A DNA stretch of 64,000 bases, from positions 1-64,000 of the forward strand of contig JACRDT010000008.1 in NCBI GenBank assembly GCA_016212795.1, in the 5' to 3' direction. A model generated the notes under the pieces. That model had not been told where the DNA came from. It saw only the letters and a program-made list of their open reading frames with translations, and made no database searches. Made by a program: the position numbers and the translations under genes. Source of the DNA: Elusimicrobiota bacterium (lineage in GTDB: Bacteria > Elusimicrobiota > Elusimicrobia > UBA1565 > UBA9628). This document shows, one piece after another, positions 34,559 through 42,679 of this stretch. Position 1 is the first letter of the stretch. Each line of letters opens with the position of its first letter.

Positions 34559-35535
34559 AGGAGGCCGAACTCCTTGAGCCGGTCTTTCAGGACGGCCTTG
34601 CTCGCGGCGGTCAGCGGGGTGAGGGGCAGCCGCGGCTCGCCCCGGCAGAGGCCCATCATCTCCAGGGCGGCCTTGACCGGGATGGGGTTGGTCTCGATGA
34701 AGAGGGCCTTGACCAGGGGGAACATCTTGAGGTGCAGGGACCGGGCCTTGGCCCAATCCCCGCGGGACGCGGCCGCGCACAACTCGGCGGTCTCCCTCGG
34801 GAGGATGTTGGCGATCACGGAGACGACGCCCTGGGCGCCCACGGCCATCATGGGCAGCGTCAGGCTGTCATCGCCCGAGAGGACCGAGAAGGGGCGGCGG
34901 GCAGGATGTTCTCCACTCCCGCCGTCCCCGAAGCGCCTACCGCGCGGAGCGGGGCGGCGGATGAGCGTCATGATCTCGGAGACCTGGTCGAGGAGGCCCG
35001 AGGCCTCCTTGACCGCCGCGATGTTGGGGAAGTCGGCCGCGAGGCGGGCGAGGGTCGAGGGCAGGATGTTGACCGCGGTGCGGCCCGGGATGTTGTACAC
35101 GACGATCGGCAGCCGCGTGGCGAGGCTTGCGGCCTTGAAGTGCTGGTAGATTCCCTCCTGGGTGGGCTTGTTGTAGTAGGGGGCCAGCAGGAGCACCGCC
35201 GAGGCGCCGAGCCCCTCCGCCTCCCGGCAGAGCGCCGCCGCCTTGGCCGTGTCGTTGGTGCCGACGCCGGCGACCACGGGCAGGTTGCCGCCCGCCTCTT
35301 CCACGCAGATGGAGATGAGCCGGGAGGATTCCTCGTGGCTGAGCGTGGCCGCCTCGCCGGTCGAGCCGCAGGGGACCAGCCCGGAGGTCCCGGATTTGAG
35401 GTGCCAGCGGACGAGCCCGCGGTAGGCCGCTTCGTCGACGGCGCCCTCCCGGGAGAACGGCGTGGCCAGCGCGACGAACGACCCTTGGAACCCGCCGCCC
35501 GAGGTGCGTTTCTTCATGGGAACCTTCCCTCTCAT
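34555..35535 (-). CDS. dapA: 4-hydroxy-tetrahydrodipicolinate synthase with in-frame insertion
   Basis: A 326-residue DapA of the lysine/DAP pathway (aspartate semialdehyde plus pyruvate). The Schiff-base lysine is in NIAAVKEASGLLDQVSEI and the catalytic tyrosine in LPIVVYNIPGRTAVN; GSTGEAATLSHEE is near residue 58. Between EIMTLIRR and FSVLSGDDSLTLP there are about 24 extra residues (PAPRGRRFGDGGSGEHPARR) encoded by a dispersed repeat. ATG overlaps the dapF stop (ATGA); a second ATG six codons later is possible. Confidence 0.94.
   Translation of the reverse strand: MRGKVPMKKRTSGGGFQGSFVALATPFSREGAVDEAAYRGLVRWHLKSGTSGLVPCGSTGEAATLSHEESSRLISICVEEAGGNLPVVAGVGTNDTAKAAALCREAEGLGASAVLLLAPYYNKPTQEGIYQHFKAASLATRLPIVVYNIPGRTAVNILPSTLARLAADFPNIAAVKEASGLLDQVSEIMTLIRRPAPRGRRFGDGGSGEHPARRPFSVLSGDDSLTLPMMAVGAQGVVSVIANILPRETAELCAAASRGDWAKARSLHLKMFPLVKALFIETNPIPVKAALEMMGLCRGEPRLPLTPLTAASKAVLKDRLKEFGLL
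34893..34962 (-). repeat. Palindromic element inserted in frame in dapA
   Basis: The insertion matches the amidase linker element at 24515-24575 (shared GGGGACGGCGGGAG and GAGAAC...CCTGCCCGCC). It falls in a surface loop of the TIM barrel, between the Lys-bearing strand region and the next strand, where DapA proteins normally have no extra residues. Confidence 0.72.
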
Positions 35536-36404
35536 AGAGTGATCTCTCCTGTGAACACGATCCTGGCGGGGCCTTGCAGCCAGACGTCGCGGACCTGCCC
35601 GCCGTGTCCGCTGAAATCGACCTTGAGGACCGCGCCCGAGCGCACCCGGACCGAGACGGGCGGACGGGCTCGGCCCAGGGCGTAGGCCACCGCCGCTGCG
35701 GCGACCGCCCCGGTGCCGCAGGCTAGGGTCTCGTCCTCGACGCCCCGCTCGTAGGTCCGCAGGAGCAGGCGCGCCGGCGTCAGCGCGATGAAGTCGGCGT
35801 TCGTGCCCGCCGGGGCGAACGCTGGGTGATGGCGCAGGGCCCTGCCGGCCTCCACGACCGGGAACGTCTCGAGCCCGGCGACCTCGAGCACGGCGTGGGG
35901 GACGCCGGTGTCGATGGCGTGGACCGTGCGGCTCGCGCCGAGGAGCCTGAGCTTCAGCCCGAGGCGCAGGCCGCTCGGGTCGGGCATGCTGATGGCGGCC
36001 GCGTCCGGGCCCGCCATGCGGGCCCGGAGGAGGCCGGCCGTCGAGTCGAACGCGAAGGACGCCGCCCCGCGGGTGAGGCCCATCCGGTGGAGCCAGACGG
36101 CGGCGGCCCGCGCGCCGTTGCCGCAGAAGGCCTTGGAGCCGTCCGAGTTGAGGTAGTGCAGGCGCGGCGCCCGGCCGGCGCCGGCCCGGTCGACCACCAG
36201 GAGTCCGTCGGCGCCGACGCCGTTGCGGCGGTCGCAGAGGAGCCGGGCCAGCCGGGCGCGGACGTCCTCCTCTCGCCCGGTGCCGCAGGGCGCAAGGGTC
36301 GCCCGGAGACGCCGGGAGAGGCTGACGGCGGCGCCGCGGAGGCTCCGCCCGTCGAGCAGGACGAAATCGTTGCCCGCGGCGCTCAGCTTGAAGAATGGAA
36401 TCAC
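35532..36404 (-). CDS. dapF: Diaminopimelate epimerase
   Basis: A 290-residue DapF converting LL-DAP to meso-DAP. The catalytic cysteines are in LNSDGSKAFCGNGARA and VEDETLACGTGAVAAA. The start is GTG 36404 with GGGGGAGG seven bases upstream; both lie in a palindromic G/C element. About 25 residues between LLDGRS and RLARLLCDRRNGVGADG are extra compared with the family and may be another in-frame insertion. It is coupled to dapA. Confidence 0.93.
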   Translation of the reverse strand: MIPFFKLSAAGNDFVLLDGRSLRGAAVSLSRRLRATLAPCGTGREEDVRARLARLLCDRRNGVGADGLLVVDRAGAGRAPRLHYLNSDGSKAFCGNGARAAAVWLHRMGLTRGAASFAFDSTAGLLRARMAGPDAAAISMPDPSGLRLGLKLRLLGASRTVHAIDTGVPHAVLEVAGLETFPVVEAGRALRHHPAFAPAGTNADFIALTPARLLLRTYERGVEDETLACGTGAVAAAAVAYALGRARPPVSVRVRSGAVLKVDFSGHGGQVRDVWLQGPARIVFTGEITL

Positions 36405-36475
36405 TCGCCTCCCCCTAATCACTCGTCTCCCCCCCGCTACTCGCCCCCCCGTGGGGGGGCGAGTGACTTGAGGAC
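36405..36475 (+). repeat. G/C palindromes at the TPR-dapF junction
   Basis: On the plus strand, CTCGCCCCCCC/GGGGGGGCGAG around GT (about 36443-36467) is the stem of the mini-ORF family, in antisense to the minus-strand genes. It supplies the last codons of the TPR gene (APPRGGE then TAG). Two degenerate CGAGTGA-type repeats continue up to the dapF GTG. Confidence 0.75.
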
Positions 36476-37402
36476 CCCGGCCGCGACCTTGGCCACGAAG
36501 GGCTCGCTCCCCGCCGCCGCGACGCGCAGCTCCTTGACGGCTTGGGCGCGCCGGCCGGCCTGGAGATGGGCGCGCGCCATCACGTAGCGCGCCAGGGGGT
36601 TGTCCGGCGCGGCCCTGAGCACCTGCTGGGCCCGGGCGACCGCGCCGTGCCATTGCCGGGCCTCCATGTGCCACACGGCGGCCAGGAGGGAGAGCTCGAG
36701 GGCTCGGCCAGGAGGAGGGTTCGCGCAGAGCTCCAGGAGGATGTCGAGCGCCTCCTGGGGGTCGCCGTCGGCCCGGCGGATGCGCGCCAGGACCAGGCGG
36801 GAGTCGGCCGACGGCCGGCGCTGGAGGGAGAGGCGGATGGCGATGTCGGCGGTCTCGTAGTCGCGGCGCGCGAGGTTGAGTTCCGCGTAGTCCCGCCAGA
36901 GGTCGGCGTCGCGCGGGAGCAGCTCGAGGGCGCGGTCGTAGTAGGCGGCGCTCTGGTCGAGCAGGCCGAGGTTGCGGTCGATCTCGGCCAGGCCGATGAG
37001 GGCCGCGGTGTTGTTCGGGTCGAGGCGCAGGACGCGCTCGAAGATGGGGATGGCCCGCTCCTCCAGGAGGGAGGAGTGGAGGAGCTGGCCGAGGCGGGTC
37101 AGGAGGTCGGTGTCCCTCGGGTAGAGACGGGTCCCGAGCTGGTAGACGCCCAGCGCCCTGTCGAACTGGCGCAGGCGCTCGTGGCTCACGCCCAGGAAGT
37201 AGTAGGCGGCCGGCTGCTTCCCGGAGAATCGGAGCTTGGCGAGGGCCTCGGGCGTGAGTGAGGCGATGAGCTCGGGGAACCGCTCGGCCAGGAAGAGCTT
37301 CTCAGCCGCCTCGTACTGCGGGGTCCTCCAGGTCAGGAACTGCCAGGCGCGGGCGGGGGAGGCGAGGGCGCCCAGGCACAGCGCCAGCGCGAGGGCTCTC
37401 AT
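36437..37402 (-). CDS. Exported TPR-repeat protein
   Basis: A 321-residue protein with a signal peptide (MRALALALCLGALASPARA) and at least six tetratricopeptide-type helical pairs from about residue 60 to 300, for example VSHERLRQFDRALGVYQLGT and IFERVLRLDPNNTAALIGLA. TPR arrays mediate protein contacts, here in the periplasm. The last seven residues are encoded by a palindromic element. ATG overlaps the patatin stop (ATGA). Confidence 0.85.
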   Translation of the reverse strand: MRALALALCLGALASPARAWQFLTWRTPQYEAAEKLFLAERFPELIASLTPEALAKLRFSGKQPAAYYFLGVSHERLRQFDRALGVYQLGTRLYPRDTDLLTRLGQLLHSSLLEERAIPIFERVLRLDPNNTAALIGLAEIDRNLGLLDQSAAYYDRALELLPRDADLWRDYAELNLARRDYETADIAIRLSLQRRPSADSRLVLARIRRADGDPQEALDILLELCANPPPGRALELSLLAAVWHMEARQWHGAVARAQQVLRAAPDNPLARYVMARAHLQAGRRAQAVKELRVAAAGSEPFVAKVAAGVLKSLAPPRGGE

Positions 37403-38361
37403 GGGCGGGCCTTCTCCCAGTCCTTCGCCAGCCACGGGAGGGAGTAGAGGATGAGGCTCTCCTGCCCGGCGACGAGGCGCTTGGCGGCGTCGATGGCGCC
37501 GTGGGTGATGCTGTCGCGCAGCCGGGGGGACTCCACGAAGCCGATGTCGGGCACCTGGGGCTCGATGAGGAAGTTGGCGCTCTTGCGCTGCTCGCGCGAG
37601 AGCAGCGAGCCCCTGATGTCGATGACCTGCTCGAGGGTGTTGAGCATGCTCTTGGGCCGGGACGTGGCGTAGTCGAGTTCGGTGATCGAGGCGATGACGT
37701 ACTGCGCGCCGAGGAGCTTGGCCGCGTCGATGGGGATGAAGTCCACGACGCCGCCGTCCACCAGGAAGCGGTGGCGGTACTCGACCGGCGAGAAGATGCC
37801 CGGGAGGTTCATGCTGGCCCGCACGGCGGGGGTCACGGGGCCCTCCCTGAAGATGATGGCTTCCCCGGAGTTGAGGTCCATGGCGACGCAGGCGAAGGGC
37901 CTCTTGAGCTGCTCGAAGCGGCGCGCGCGCAGGTGTTTCGCCAGGAACCGCTCGGTCTTCTCGGAGGAGAGGGGGCTGTCGAAGAACGCCAGCCTGAACA
38001 GGTTGAGGGCGCCGTAGTTGCTGGCGCTTCGGAATCCCACGTTGGAGGCCAGCTCGCGGAGGGTCGCGGGAGCCATCCCGTCGGCGATGGCCGAGCCCAT
38101 GACGGCGCCCATCGAGGTCCCGGCGACGACGTCGATGGGGAAGCCCGCCTGGTCGAGCACCGAGAAGACGCCGGCGTGGGCCACCGCCCGCAGGGACCCG
38201 CCGGACAGGGCCAGGCCGACGACGGGGCGCCGGCCCTTGGGCTTCGACCGCAGCTCGCGCCAGAGGTGGTCGCGGAGGATGGCGTCCTGGTCGAGCGAGG
38301 GGAGGGCCTGCGCGCTCGCCAAGAAATGCGTCAGGACGATGCCGAACAGCAGAGTGAGCAT
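37399..38361 (-). CDS. Patatin-like phospholipase, exported
   Basis: A 320-residue patatin-domain lipase. After an N-terminal hydrophobic segment, the oxyanion motif GLALSGGSLRAVAHAGVF, nucleophile GTSMG (VVAGTSMGAVMGSAIAD) and the Asp of LVDGGVVDFIP form the Ser-Asp dyad. It probably hydrolyses phospholipid acyl chains in the envelope. The start codon lies in a 17-base perfect inverted repeat (see findings) and no Shine-Dalgarno is visible. TPR, dapF and dapA follow in one operon. Confidence 0.9.
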   Translation of the reverse strand: MLTLLFGIVLTHFLASAQALPSLDQDAILRDHLWRELRSKPKGRRPVVGLALSGGSLRAVAHAGVFSVLDQAGFPIDVVAGTSMGAVMGSAIADGMAPATLRELASNVGFRSASNYGALNLFRLAFFDSPLSSEKTERFLAKHLRARRFEQLKRPFACVAMDLNSGEAIIFREGPVTPAVRASMNLPGIFSPVEYRHRFLVDGGVVDFIPIDAAKLLGAQYVIASITELDYATSRPKSMLNTLEQVIDIRGSLLSREQRKSANFLIEPQVPDIGFVESPRLRDSITHGAIDAAKRLVAGQESLILYSLPWLAKDWEKARP

Positions 38362-38374
38362 TTCTTGGCGAGCG
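38313..38374 (-). promoter_or_regulatory. 17-base inverted repeat enclosing the patatin start codon
   Basis: CGCTCGCCAAGAAATGC (38313-38329) and GCATTTCTTGGCGAGCG (38358-38374) are exact reverse complements with a 28-base loop. In the mRNA the first arm contains the ATG start. A stem this long would block initiation unless it is melted. Confidence 0.8.
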
Positions 38375-38394
38375 ACTCCCTAAAGAATCCTCTG

Positions 38395-38419
38395 GGGCCG
38401 CGCGCTTTGCGCGCGGTCC
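38395..38419 (-). terminator. Stem-loop after tolC
   Basis: CCGCGCGC/GCGCGCGG with a TTT loop, extended by GG/CC. It lies between the tolC stop (38429) and the patatin start. The same AGGACCGCGCGC-type stem occurs after the outer-membrane protein gene at 41455-41481. Confidence 0.55.
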
Positions 38420-38428
38420 TATCGGTCG

Positions 38429-39754
38429 TTACAGCTCCCGTCCCACCGCCCACTCGAGCTTCGCGACCGCGAGGATGTGCTCGGTCACGGATTCGAGGAA
38501 CGCGAGGCGCGCGTCGGAAAGACGCTTGGCGGCGCGTATCTTGGGGAGGGCGGCGCCCTGGAGGCTCGCCGCCTGGTCGAAGAGCCGTTGGATCCCCAGG
38601 TGGTGGGATTCCCGCAAGGGGTATTCCTTCTGCCAGTACCGGAGGTTCTCGTAGGCCTGGCGGACGTCGAGCCGCACGCGGTCCTGGAGCTCGGCGCGCT
38701 TGAGGGCGCCTTGGCGCTGCTCGGCCTCTTTCTGCTTGACCTGGGTGAACAGGTCGTAGGCGAGGGGGATCTTGATGCCGAGGGTGGCGTCCCAGTTGTT
38801 CTGCTTGAGCGGGAAGCGGTGGCCGGTGAGCTCGTAGTCGCCCGCGAAGAACAGCGTGGGGTGGCGGCGTCCCATGGCGAGGTTGACCGAGATGGCGTCC
38901 ATCTCCGCCGCGTACGTCTGGGATTGGAGCTCGGGACGCAGCTCGATGGCCCAGACGATCGTCTTGTCGATGTCGATCTCCAGGGGCTTGGTCTCCAGGG
39001 CGCCTTCGACGCGGAAGGTCGTGTCGAGCTCGAGGTTCAGGGTCTTGAGCAGGGCCAGCCGGCTGATCTCGAAGGCGTGGCGGGCGTGGGCCGCCTCGGC
39101 GCGGGCCTCGCCGAGCAGGGCCTCGGCCTCGATGCGGTCCCAAGCGCCCAGGGCCTGGTCGGCGGCGATGGTCTTGGCCGCCGCCTCGTTCCTCACGGCG
39201 GCGGCGAGCTTCTCCTGCGCCAGGAGGAGACGGTAGAAGGTCTCCCGGGCGTTGAGGCCCACCTCCCGCCGGACCGTGTCGTAGTTGCTGCGGGCCGCTT
39301 TCTGGGCGGCCTTGGCCAGCTGGAAGGTGTTGACGTGGCGCATCCCCTCGTAGAGGGGGAGGTACATGTAGCCGCTGCCGGAATAGAGGTTCTGGTCGGC
39401 CCCGGGGAACACCAGGAGGTTGCGCGACACCCCGGAGAGCGCGAAGGGATACCGGGCCTCGAACTTGGACGCGCTCGCCTGGAGGCCGACCTCCGGCAGG
39501 AACTGGAACAGCGCCTCCTTGACGCGCTGCTCGGCGATGATGGTGTCCTGCTCGGCGGAGAGCACGCGCGCGTCGTTGAGCGTGGCCAGGCGGACCGCCT
39601 CGGCCAGGGTGATGGTCCTGCCCGCGTCCGATGCCTCTGGCGCGGGCGTGCCGCCTCCGGCCGACATGGGAAGCGGCCTGCCCGCCGCAGTCTCGGGTGC
39701 CGGCTGGGCGAAGAGCGCGCCCGCCAGGAGCGCCAGGAGGAAGGGCACGGGCAT
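38429..39754 (-). CDS. TolC-family outer membrane channel protein
   Basis: A protein of 441 residues (ATG 39754, or GTG 39757) with a signal peptide (VPFLLALLAGALFAQPAP), a Gly/Pro linker containing a repeat element (GGGTPAPEASDAG) and two TolC/OEP repeats rich in long helices (TITLAEAVRLATLNDARVLS; VRLDVRQAYENLRYWQKEYP). It forms the trimeric exit duct for efflux or type I secretion. No inner-membrane pump gene is adjacent. It overlaps the HAMP-protein stop. Confidence 0.9.
   Translation of the reverse strand: MPVPFLLALLAGALFAQPAPETAAGRPLPMSAGGGTPAPEASDAGRTITLAEAVRLATLNDARVLSAEQDTIIAEQRVKEALFQFLPEVGLQASASKFEARYPFALSGVSRNLLVFPGADQNLYSGSGYMYLPLYEGMRHVNTFQLAKAAQKAARSNYDTVRREVGLNARETFYRLLLAQEKLAAAVRNEAAAKTIAADQALGAWDRIEAEALLGEARAEAAHARHAFEISRLALLKTLNLELDTTFRVEGALETKPLEIDIDKTIVWAIELRPELQSQTYAAEMDAISVNLAMGRRHPTLFFAGDYELTGHRFPLKQNNWDATLGIKIPLAYDLFTQVKQKEAEQRQGALKRAELQDRVRLDVRQAYENLRYWQKEYPLRESHHLGIQRLFDQAASLQGAALPKIRAAKRLSDARLAFLESVTEHILAVAKLEWAVGREL
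39617..39660 (-). repeat. [14 protein letters not shown] element in tolC
   Basis: Minus-strand copy of the element, encoding GGGTPAPEASDAG between the signal peptide and the first OEP repeat. It keeps GGCGGCACGCCCGCGCCAGA unchanged from the rpmC and ridA copies. Confidence 0.72.
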
Positions 39755-40320
39755 CACACCTTGAAGGAGCTGGTCAGGTGCTCGAGCTCGAGCTTGACGG
39801 ACTCGAGCTCCTCGCGGGCCGCCGCGGCCGCCGCTCCCTCGGGGAGCTTCTTGAGGGCGGCCTCGAGCCGCTCCAGGAGGTGCCGGCTGAGCGTGCGGTC
39901 CTTCTGGACCATGGACTGCAGGCTGGCCAGCATGGCGTTGAACTCCTCCTGCAGCTCGAGGAGCTCGTCGCCCGTGCGCAGCGACACCCGGTGCGTGAGG
40001 TCCCCCCCCGCGACCGCCTGGGCGGATTTTTCGAAGCGGTAGATCGGGCCGGCGAACCGGTGGGACACGTACAGGGAGATGAGGACCATGAGCCCCAGGT
40101 AGATGGCGAGCTTGGCCAGGATGATCATGTTGAACTGGTTGATCACGGTCGCCAGCGAGGGGTCGACGGCCAGGACGCGGTGCGCGATCGAGTAATAGAT
40201 GTCGCCGCCCACGATCAGAGACGAGATCAGGACGCTCAGGAAGACCATCCCGATGTACCTGAGCTGCAGCGACCTCTTGACGAGGACGGTCCGGCGCTGG
40301 AACTTGAGCGGCTCGGACAT
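39754..40320 (-). CDS. HAMP-domain membrane protein
   Basis: A 188-residue protein: two membrane helices (about 20-40 and 70-92), a HAMP domain from SHRFAGPIYRFEKSAQAVAG to LRTGDELLELQEEFNAMLAS, and a coiled-coil C-terminus. There is no kinase, cyclase or receptor output domain. It starts two bases after pfkA ends. A role as a signalling adaptor is possible but unproven. Confidence 0.8.
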   Translation of the reverse strand: MSEPLKFQRRTVLVKRSLQLRYIGMVFLSVLISSLIVGGDIYYSIAHRVLAVDPSLATVINQFNMIILAKLAIYLGLMVLISLYVSHRFAGPIYRFEKSAQAVAGGDLTHRVSLRTGDELLELQEEFNAMLASLQSMVQKDRTLSRHLLERLEAALKKLPEGAAAAAAREELESVKLELEHLTSSFKV

Positions 40321-40322
40321 CG

Positions 40323-41378
40323 TCAGACCTTGACGGTGTTCCCGCCGGGGATCCTGCACATGGTGTCGAGGATGCCGAACCACTCCAGCGTCACGGTCTT
40401 GAGCTTCGCGGTGGCCTCGTCGAGCGAGACCGCCACCATGTCGTTGCCCCGCAGGGCGGCCATGAAGCCGAACTTGCCGTCCTCGACGAGCTCGGCGGCG
40501 AAGATGCCGGCCCGCGTGGCCAGGAGGCGGTCGAAGAGGGTCGGGTGGCCTCCCCGCTGGATGTGGCCGATGGTGGCGTGGCGGGTCTCGATGCCGGTCT
40601 CCTTCTCGATGATCTCGGCGACCTGCTCGCCGACCTCGCGCTCCTGGAGCAGCATGTGCCCGAACTCGTCGAGCTTCTCTTCCTTGGGGCCGTCCTGCTC
40701 GAGCTCGATGGCCTCGGAGACCACGACCAGGGCCACTTTCTTGCGGGCGTGGGCCGCCTTGACCGCGGCCGCCATCGCCTTGACGTCGACCTTGCGCTCG
40801 GGGATGCAGACGTAGTCCGCCCCGGCCGCGATGCCGGTGTAGAGCGCCACCCAGCCGGCGTGGCGCCCCATGACCTCGAGCACCATGACGCGGCGGTGGC
40901 TGCGGCCCGTGTCGAGGAGCCTCGCGGCCGCGTCCATGGCCACGGAGACGGCCGTGTCGAACCCGAAGGTGTAATCGGTGGCCGAGAGGTCATTGTCCAT
41001 GGTCTTGGGGACGCCGACCACGGGGGCCTGGTGCTCGCGGAAGAGCTTCGCCGCCACGCCCAGGGTGTCCTCGCCGCCCATCGCGATGAGCCCGTGGAGG
41101 CCGAGCTTCTTGAAGGTCGCCAGGGTGGCGGCCACCCCGCCCTCTTTCTTGAAGGGGTTGGTCCGGGACGACCCGATCATGGTTCCGCCGCGGGAGGCCA
41201 GGTCTTCGACGATGTCCACGTCGAGCGGCACGGTCTTGGCCTGGATCATGCCTTTCCAGCCGTCCTCGAGGCCCACGCATTCGAACCCGAGCGCATGGAG
41301 CTTGTAGACGGCCCCGCGGATGGCCTGGTTGAGGCCCGGGCAGTCACCGCCGCCGGTGAGGATGCCGATCTTCTTCAT
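40323..41378 (-). CDS. 6-phosphofructokinase, PPi-type active site
   Basis: A 351-residue phosphofructokinase. GILTGGGDCPGLNQAIRGAV binds phosphate; GLIAMGGEDTLGVA has Glu-Asp where ATP-enzymes have Asp-Gly (GGDGS), and VPKTMDNDL has the Lys that replaces Gly in PPi enzymes. In family terms Asp104 and Lys124 indicate pyrophosphate as donor, which would make this step reversible. MGRHAGWVALY and GHIQRGGHPTLFDRLLA complete the fold. HAMP protein and tolC follow. Confidence 0.92.
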   Translation of the reverse strand: MKKIGILTGGGDCPGLNQAIRGAVYKLHALGFECVGLEDGWKGMIQAKTVPLDVDIVEDLASRGGTMIGSSRTNPFKKEGGVAATLATFKKLGLHGLIAMGGEDTLGVAAKLFREHQAPVVGVPKTMDNDLSATDYTFGFDTAVSVAMDAAARLLDTGRSHRRVMVLEVMGRHAGWVALYTGIAAGADYVCIPERKVDVKAMAAAVKAAHARKKVALVVVSEAIELEQDGPKEEKLDEFGHMLLQEREVGEQVAEIIEKETGIETRHATIGHIQRGGHPTLFDRLLATRAGIFAAELVEDGKFGFMAALRGNDMVAVSLDEATAKLKTVTLEWFGILDTMCRIPGGNTVKV

Positions 41379-41400
41379 CGCCGCCTCCTGAGTATGCGCG

Positions 41401-41481
41401 GAGAGAAATCCCGCGCGGGATTTCTCTCCGTCGCAAGTCCTTAACGACGCCTTCAGGACCGCGCGCTTTGCTCGCGGTCCT
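41401..41481 (-). terminator. Two palindromes after the outer-membrane protein gene
   Basis: A perfect 28-base palindrome (GAGAGAAATCCCGC and its complement, 41401-41428) and the stem AGGACCGCG/CGCGGTCCT (41455-41463 with 41473-41481). They separate the dnaE-regulator-porin operon from pfkA. No U-run is evident, so termination may depend on Rho or on the stems alone. Confidence 0.6.
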
Positions 41482-41483
41482 GG

Positions 41484-42299
41484 TCAGAAGTTCCCTCTGT
41501 AGCTGAGCTGCACGGCGCGTTCCGGTCCCCGGACCGTGTCGTCGCTGAACCGGCCGCCCTGCCCGATGCCCCGGAGCGCGAAATCGATGTGGAGCCCCGG
41601 GGTGACGTAGACCCGCAGGCCGGCGTTGATGCGGCTGGTCGACCAGTCCGAGATGTTGTCCCATTCGGCCATCAGCGCCGCCCTGTCGCGGATGTTGAGG
41701 CTCAGCGGGATGGCCCCGTAGATGGAGTTCGAGTCGAAGTCGGAGATGTTGAACACGGGGTGCGTCTCGAGGCCCGGGACGAAGAGCTCTTGCGACGCAA
41801 CGACGAAGAACCCCCGGTGGCGGTTGTTGTAGCGCTTGCCGTCGCGGTTGTAGAGGTACCCCTGCCCGTCGAACCCCACGGCGAAGGAGGGGATCAGGTG
41901 GTCCCCGTCGAAGAAGCGGTACTTGGCCTGGACGTTCGGGGCCCGCACCCGGGTCGTCTCGTCGCTGCCGATGAGCCGGTCGACGTTGAGGGACGCGCCG
42001 ATGTTGAGCCGATGGAAGACCCCGAAGGAGACGTGCTGCAGCATGCCCCCATGGGAGAAGAACCGCGTCTTGGCGGCGTAGCCGCCGTAGTCCAGGACGG
42101 CGGTCGTGGGGACGTCGATGAGGTCCGTGTCGGGCTGGGCCGAGCCCGGGAGCCGCTCCGGGTCTTCGGCGGCCCTCTTGGGCTTGATCGAGAACAGCCG
42201 CGAGGGCGGCCCCGGCTCGGGGGCGCCGGTCTCGGCGGCGGACGACGGCAGGGCCGGGACCGACAGGAGGACGGCGAGCAGGAAGAGGCGTCTCCTCAT
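41484..42299 (-). CDS. Predicted outer-membrane beta-barrel protein
   Basis: A 271-residue exported protein: signal peptide (RRRLFLLAVLLSVPALPSSA), a linker, and a C-terminal domain of alternating amphipathic strands ending in aromatic residue Phe (LSYRGNF), the signature for BamA-mediated insertion. Strands such as FGVFHRLNIGASLNVDRLIG resemble the YjbH/DUF-type barrels annotated in Elusimicrobia-like genomes, but no family was identified. It overlaps the receiver-protein stop. Confidence 0.75.
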   Translation of the reverse strand: MRRRLFLLAVLLSVPALPSSAAETGAPEPGPPSRLFSIKPKRAAEDPERLPGSAQPDTDLIDVPTTAVLDYGGYAAKTRFFSHGGMLQHVSFGVFHRLNIGASLNVDRLIGSDETTRVRAPNVQAKYRFFDGDHLIPSFAVGFDGQGYLYNRDGKRYNNRHRGFFVVASQELFVPGLETHPVFNISDFDSNSIYGAIPLSLNIRDRAALMAEWDNISDWSTSRINAGLRVYVTPGLHIDFALRGIGQGGRFSDDTVRGPERAVQLSYRGNF

Positions 42300-42679
42300 G
42301 GGGTGGCTTTGGAGAGGACCTCGAGGATCATCTTGTGCAGGTCCTCCATGGCGAAAGGCTTCTGGAGGACCTCCATGGCGCCGCTCATGATGGCGATGCC
42401 CTTCTCGCGGCTCGTGTCCCGGCTGGTCATGAGGACGACGATGGGGGCCGCGGAGCCCAGCTTGCTGGTCACCTCGTAGGCGACGTGGTAGCCGTCGATG
42501 TAGGGCATCATGACGTCGAGCAGGACGACGTCGACCTTCTCGGCCATGGCCTTCTGGAGGGCTTCCTTGCCGTTGACCGCGATGATCACGTCGTAGCCCT
42601 CGTTGGTGAGGTCCATCTTGAGGAGCTCGACGAGGTCCGGGTCGTCGTCGGCGACTAGGATGCGCTTTCGATCCGCCAT
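42296..42679 (-). CDS. Receiver-only response regulator
   Basis: A 127-residue CheY-like receiver domain. The acidic pair is in ILVADDDPDL, the phospho-acceptor Asp in VVLLDVMMPYIDGY, the Thr in VLMTSRD and the Lys in VLQKPFAM. There is no output domain. Its start lies 25 bases inside the dnaE end, so it is coupled to the replicative polymerase gene, which is unusual. The outer-membrane protein follows. Confidence 0.95.
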   Translation of the reverse strand: MADRKRILVADDDPDLVELLKMDLTNEGYDVIIAVNGKEALQKAMAEKVDVVLLDVMMPYIDGYHVAYEVTSKLGSAAPIVVLMTSRDTSREKGIAIMSGAMEVLQKPFAMEDLHKMILEVLSKATP

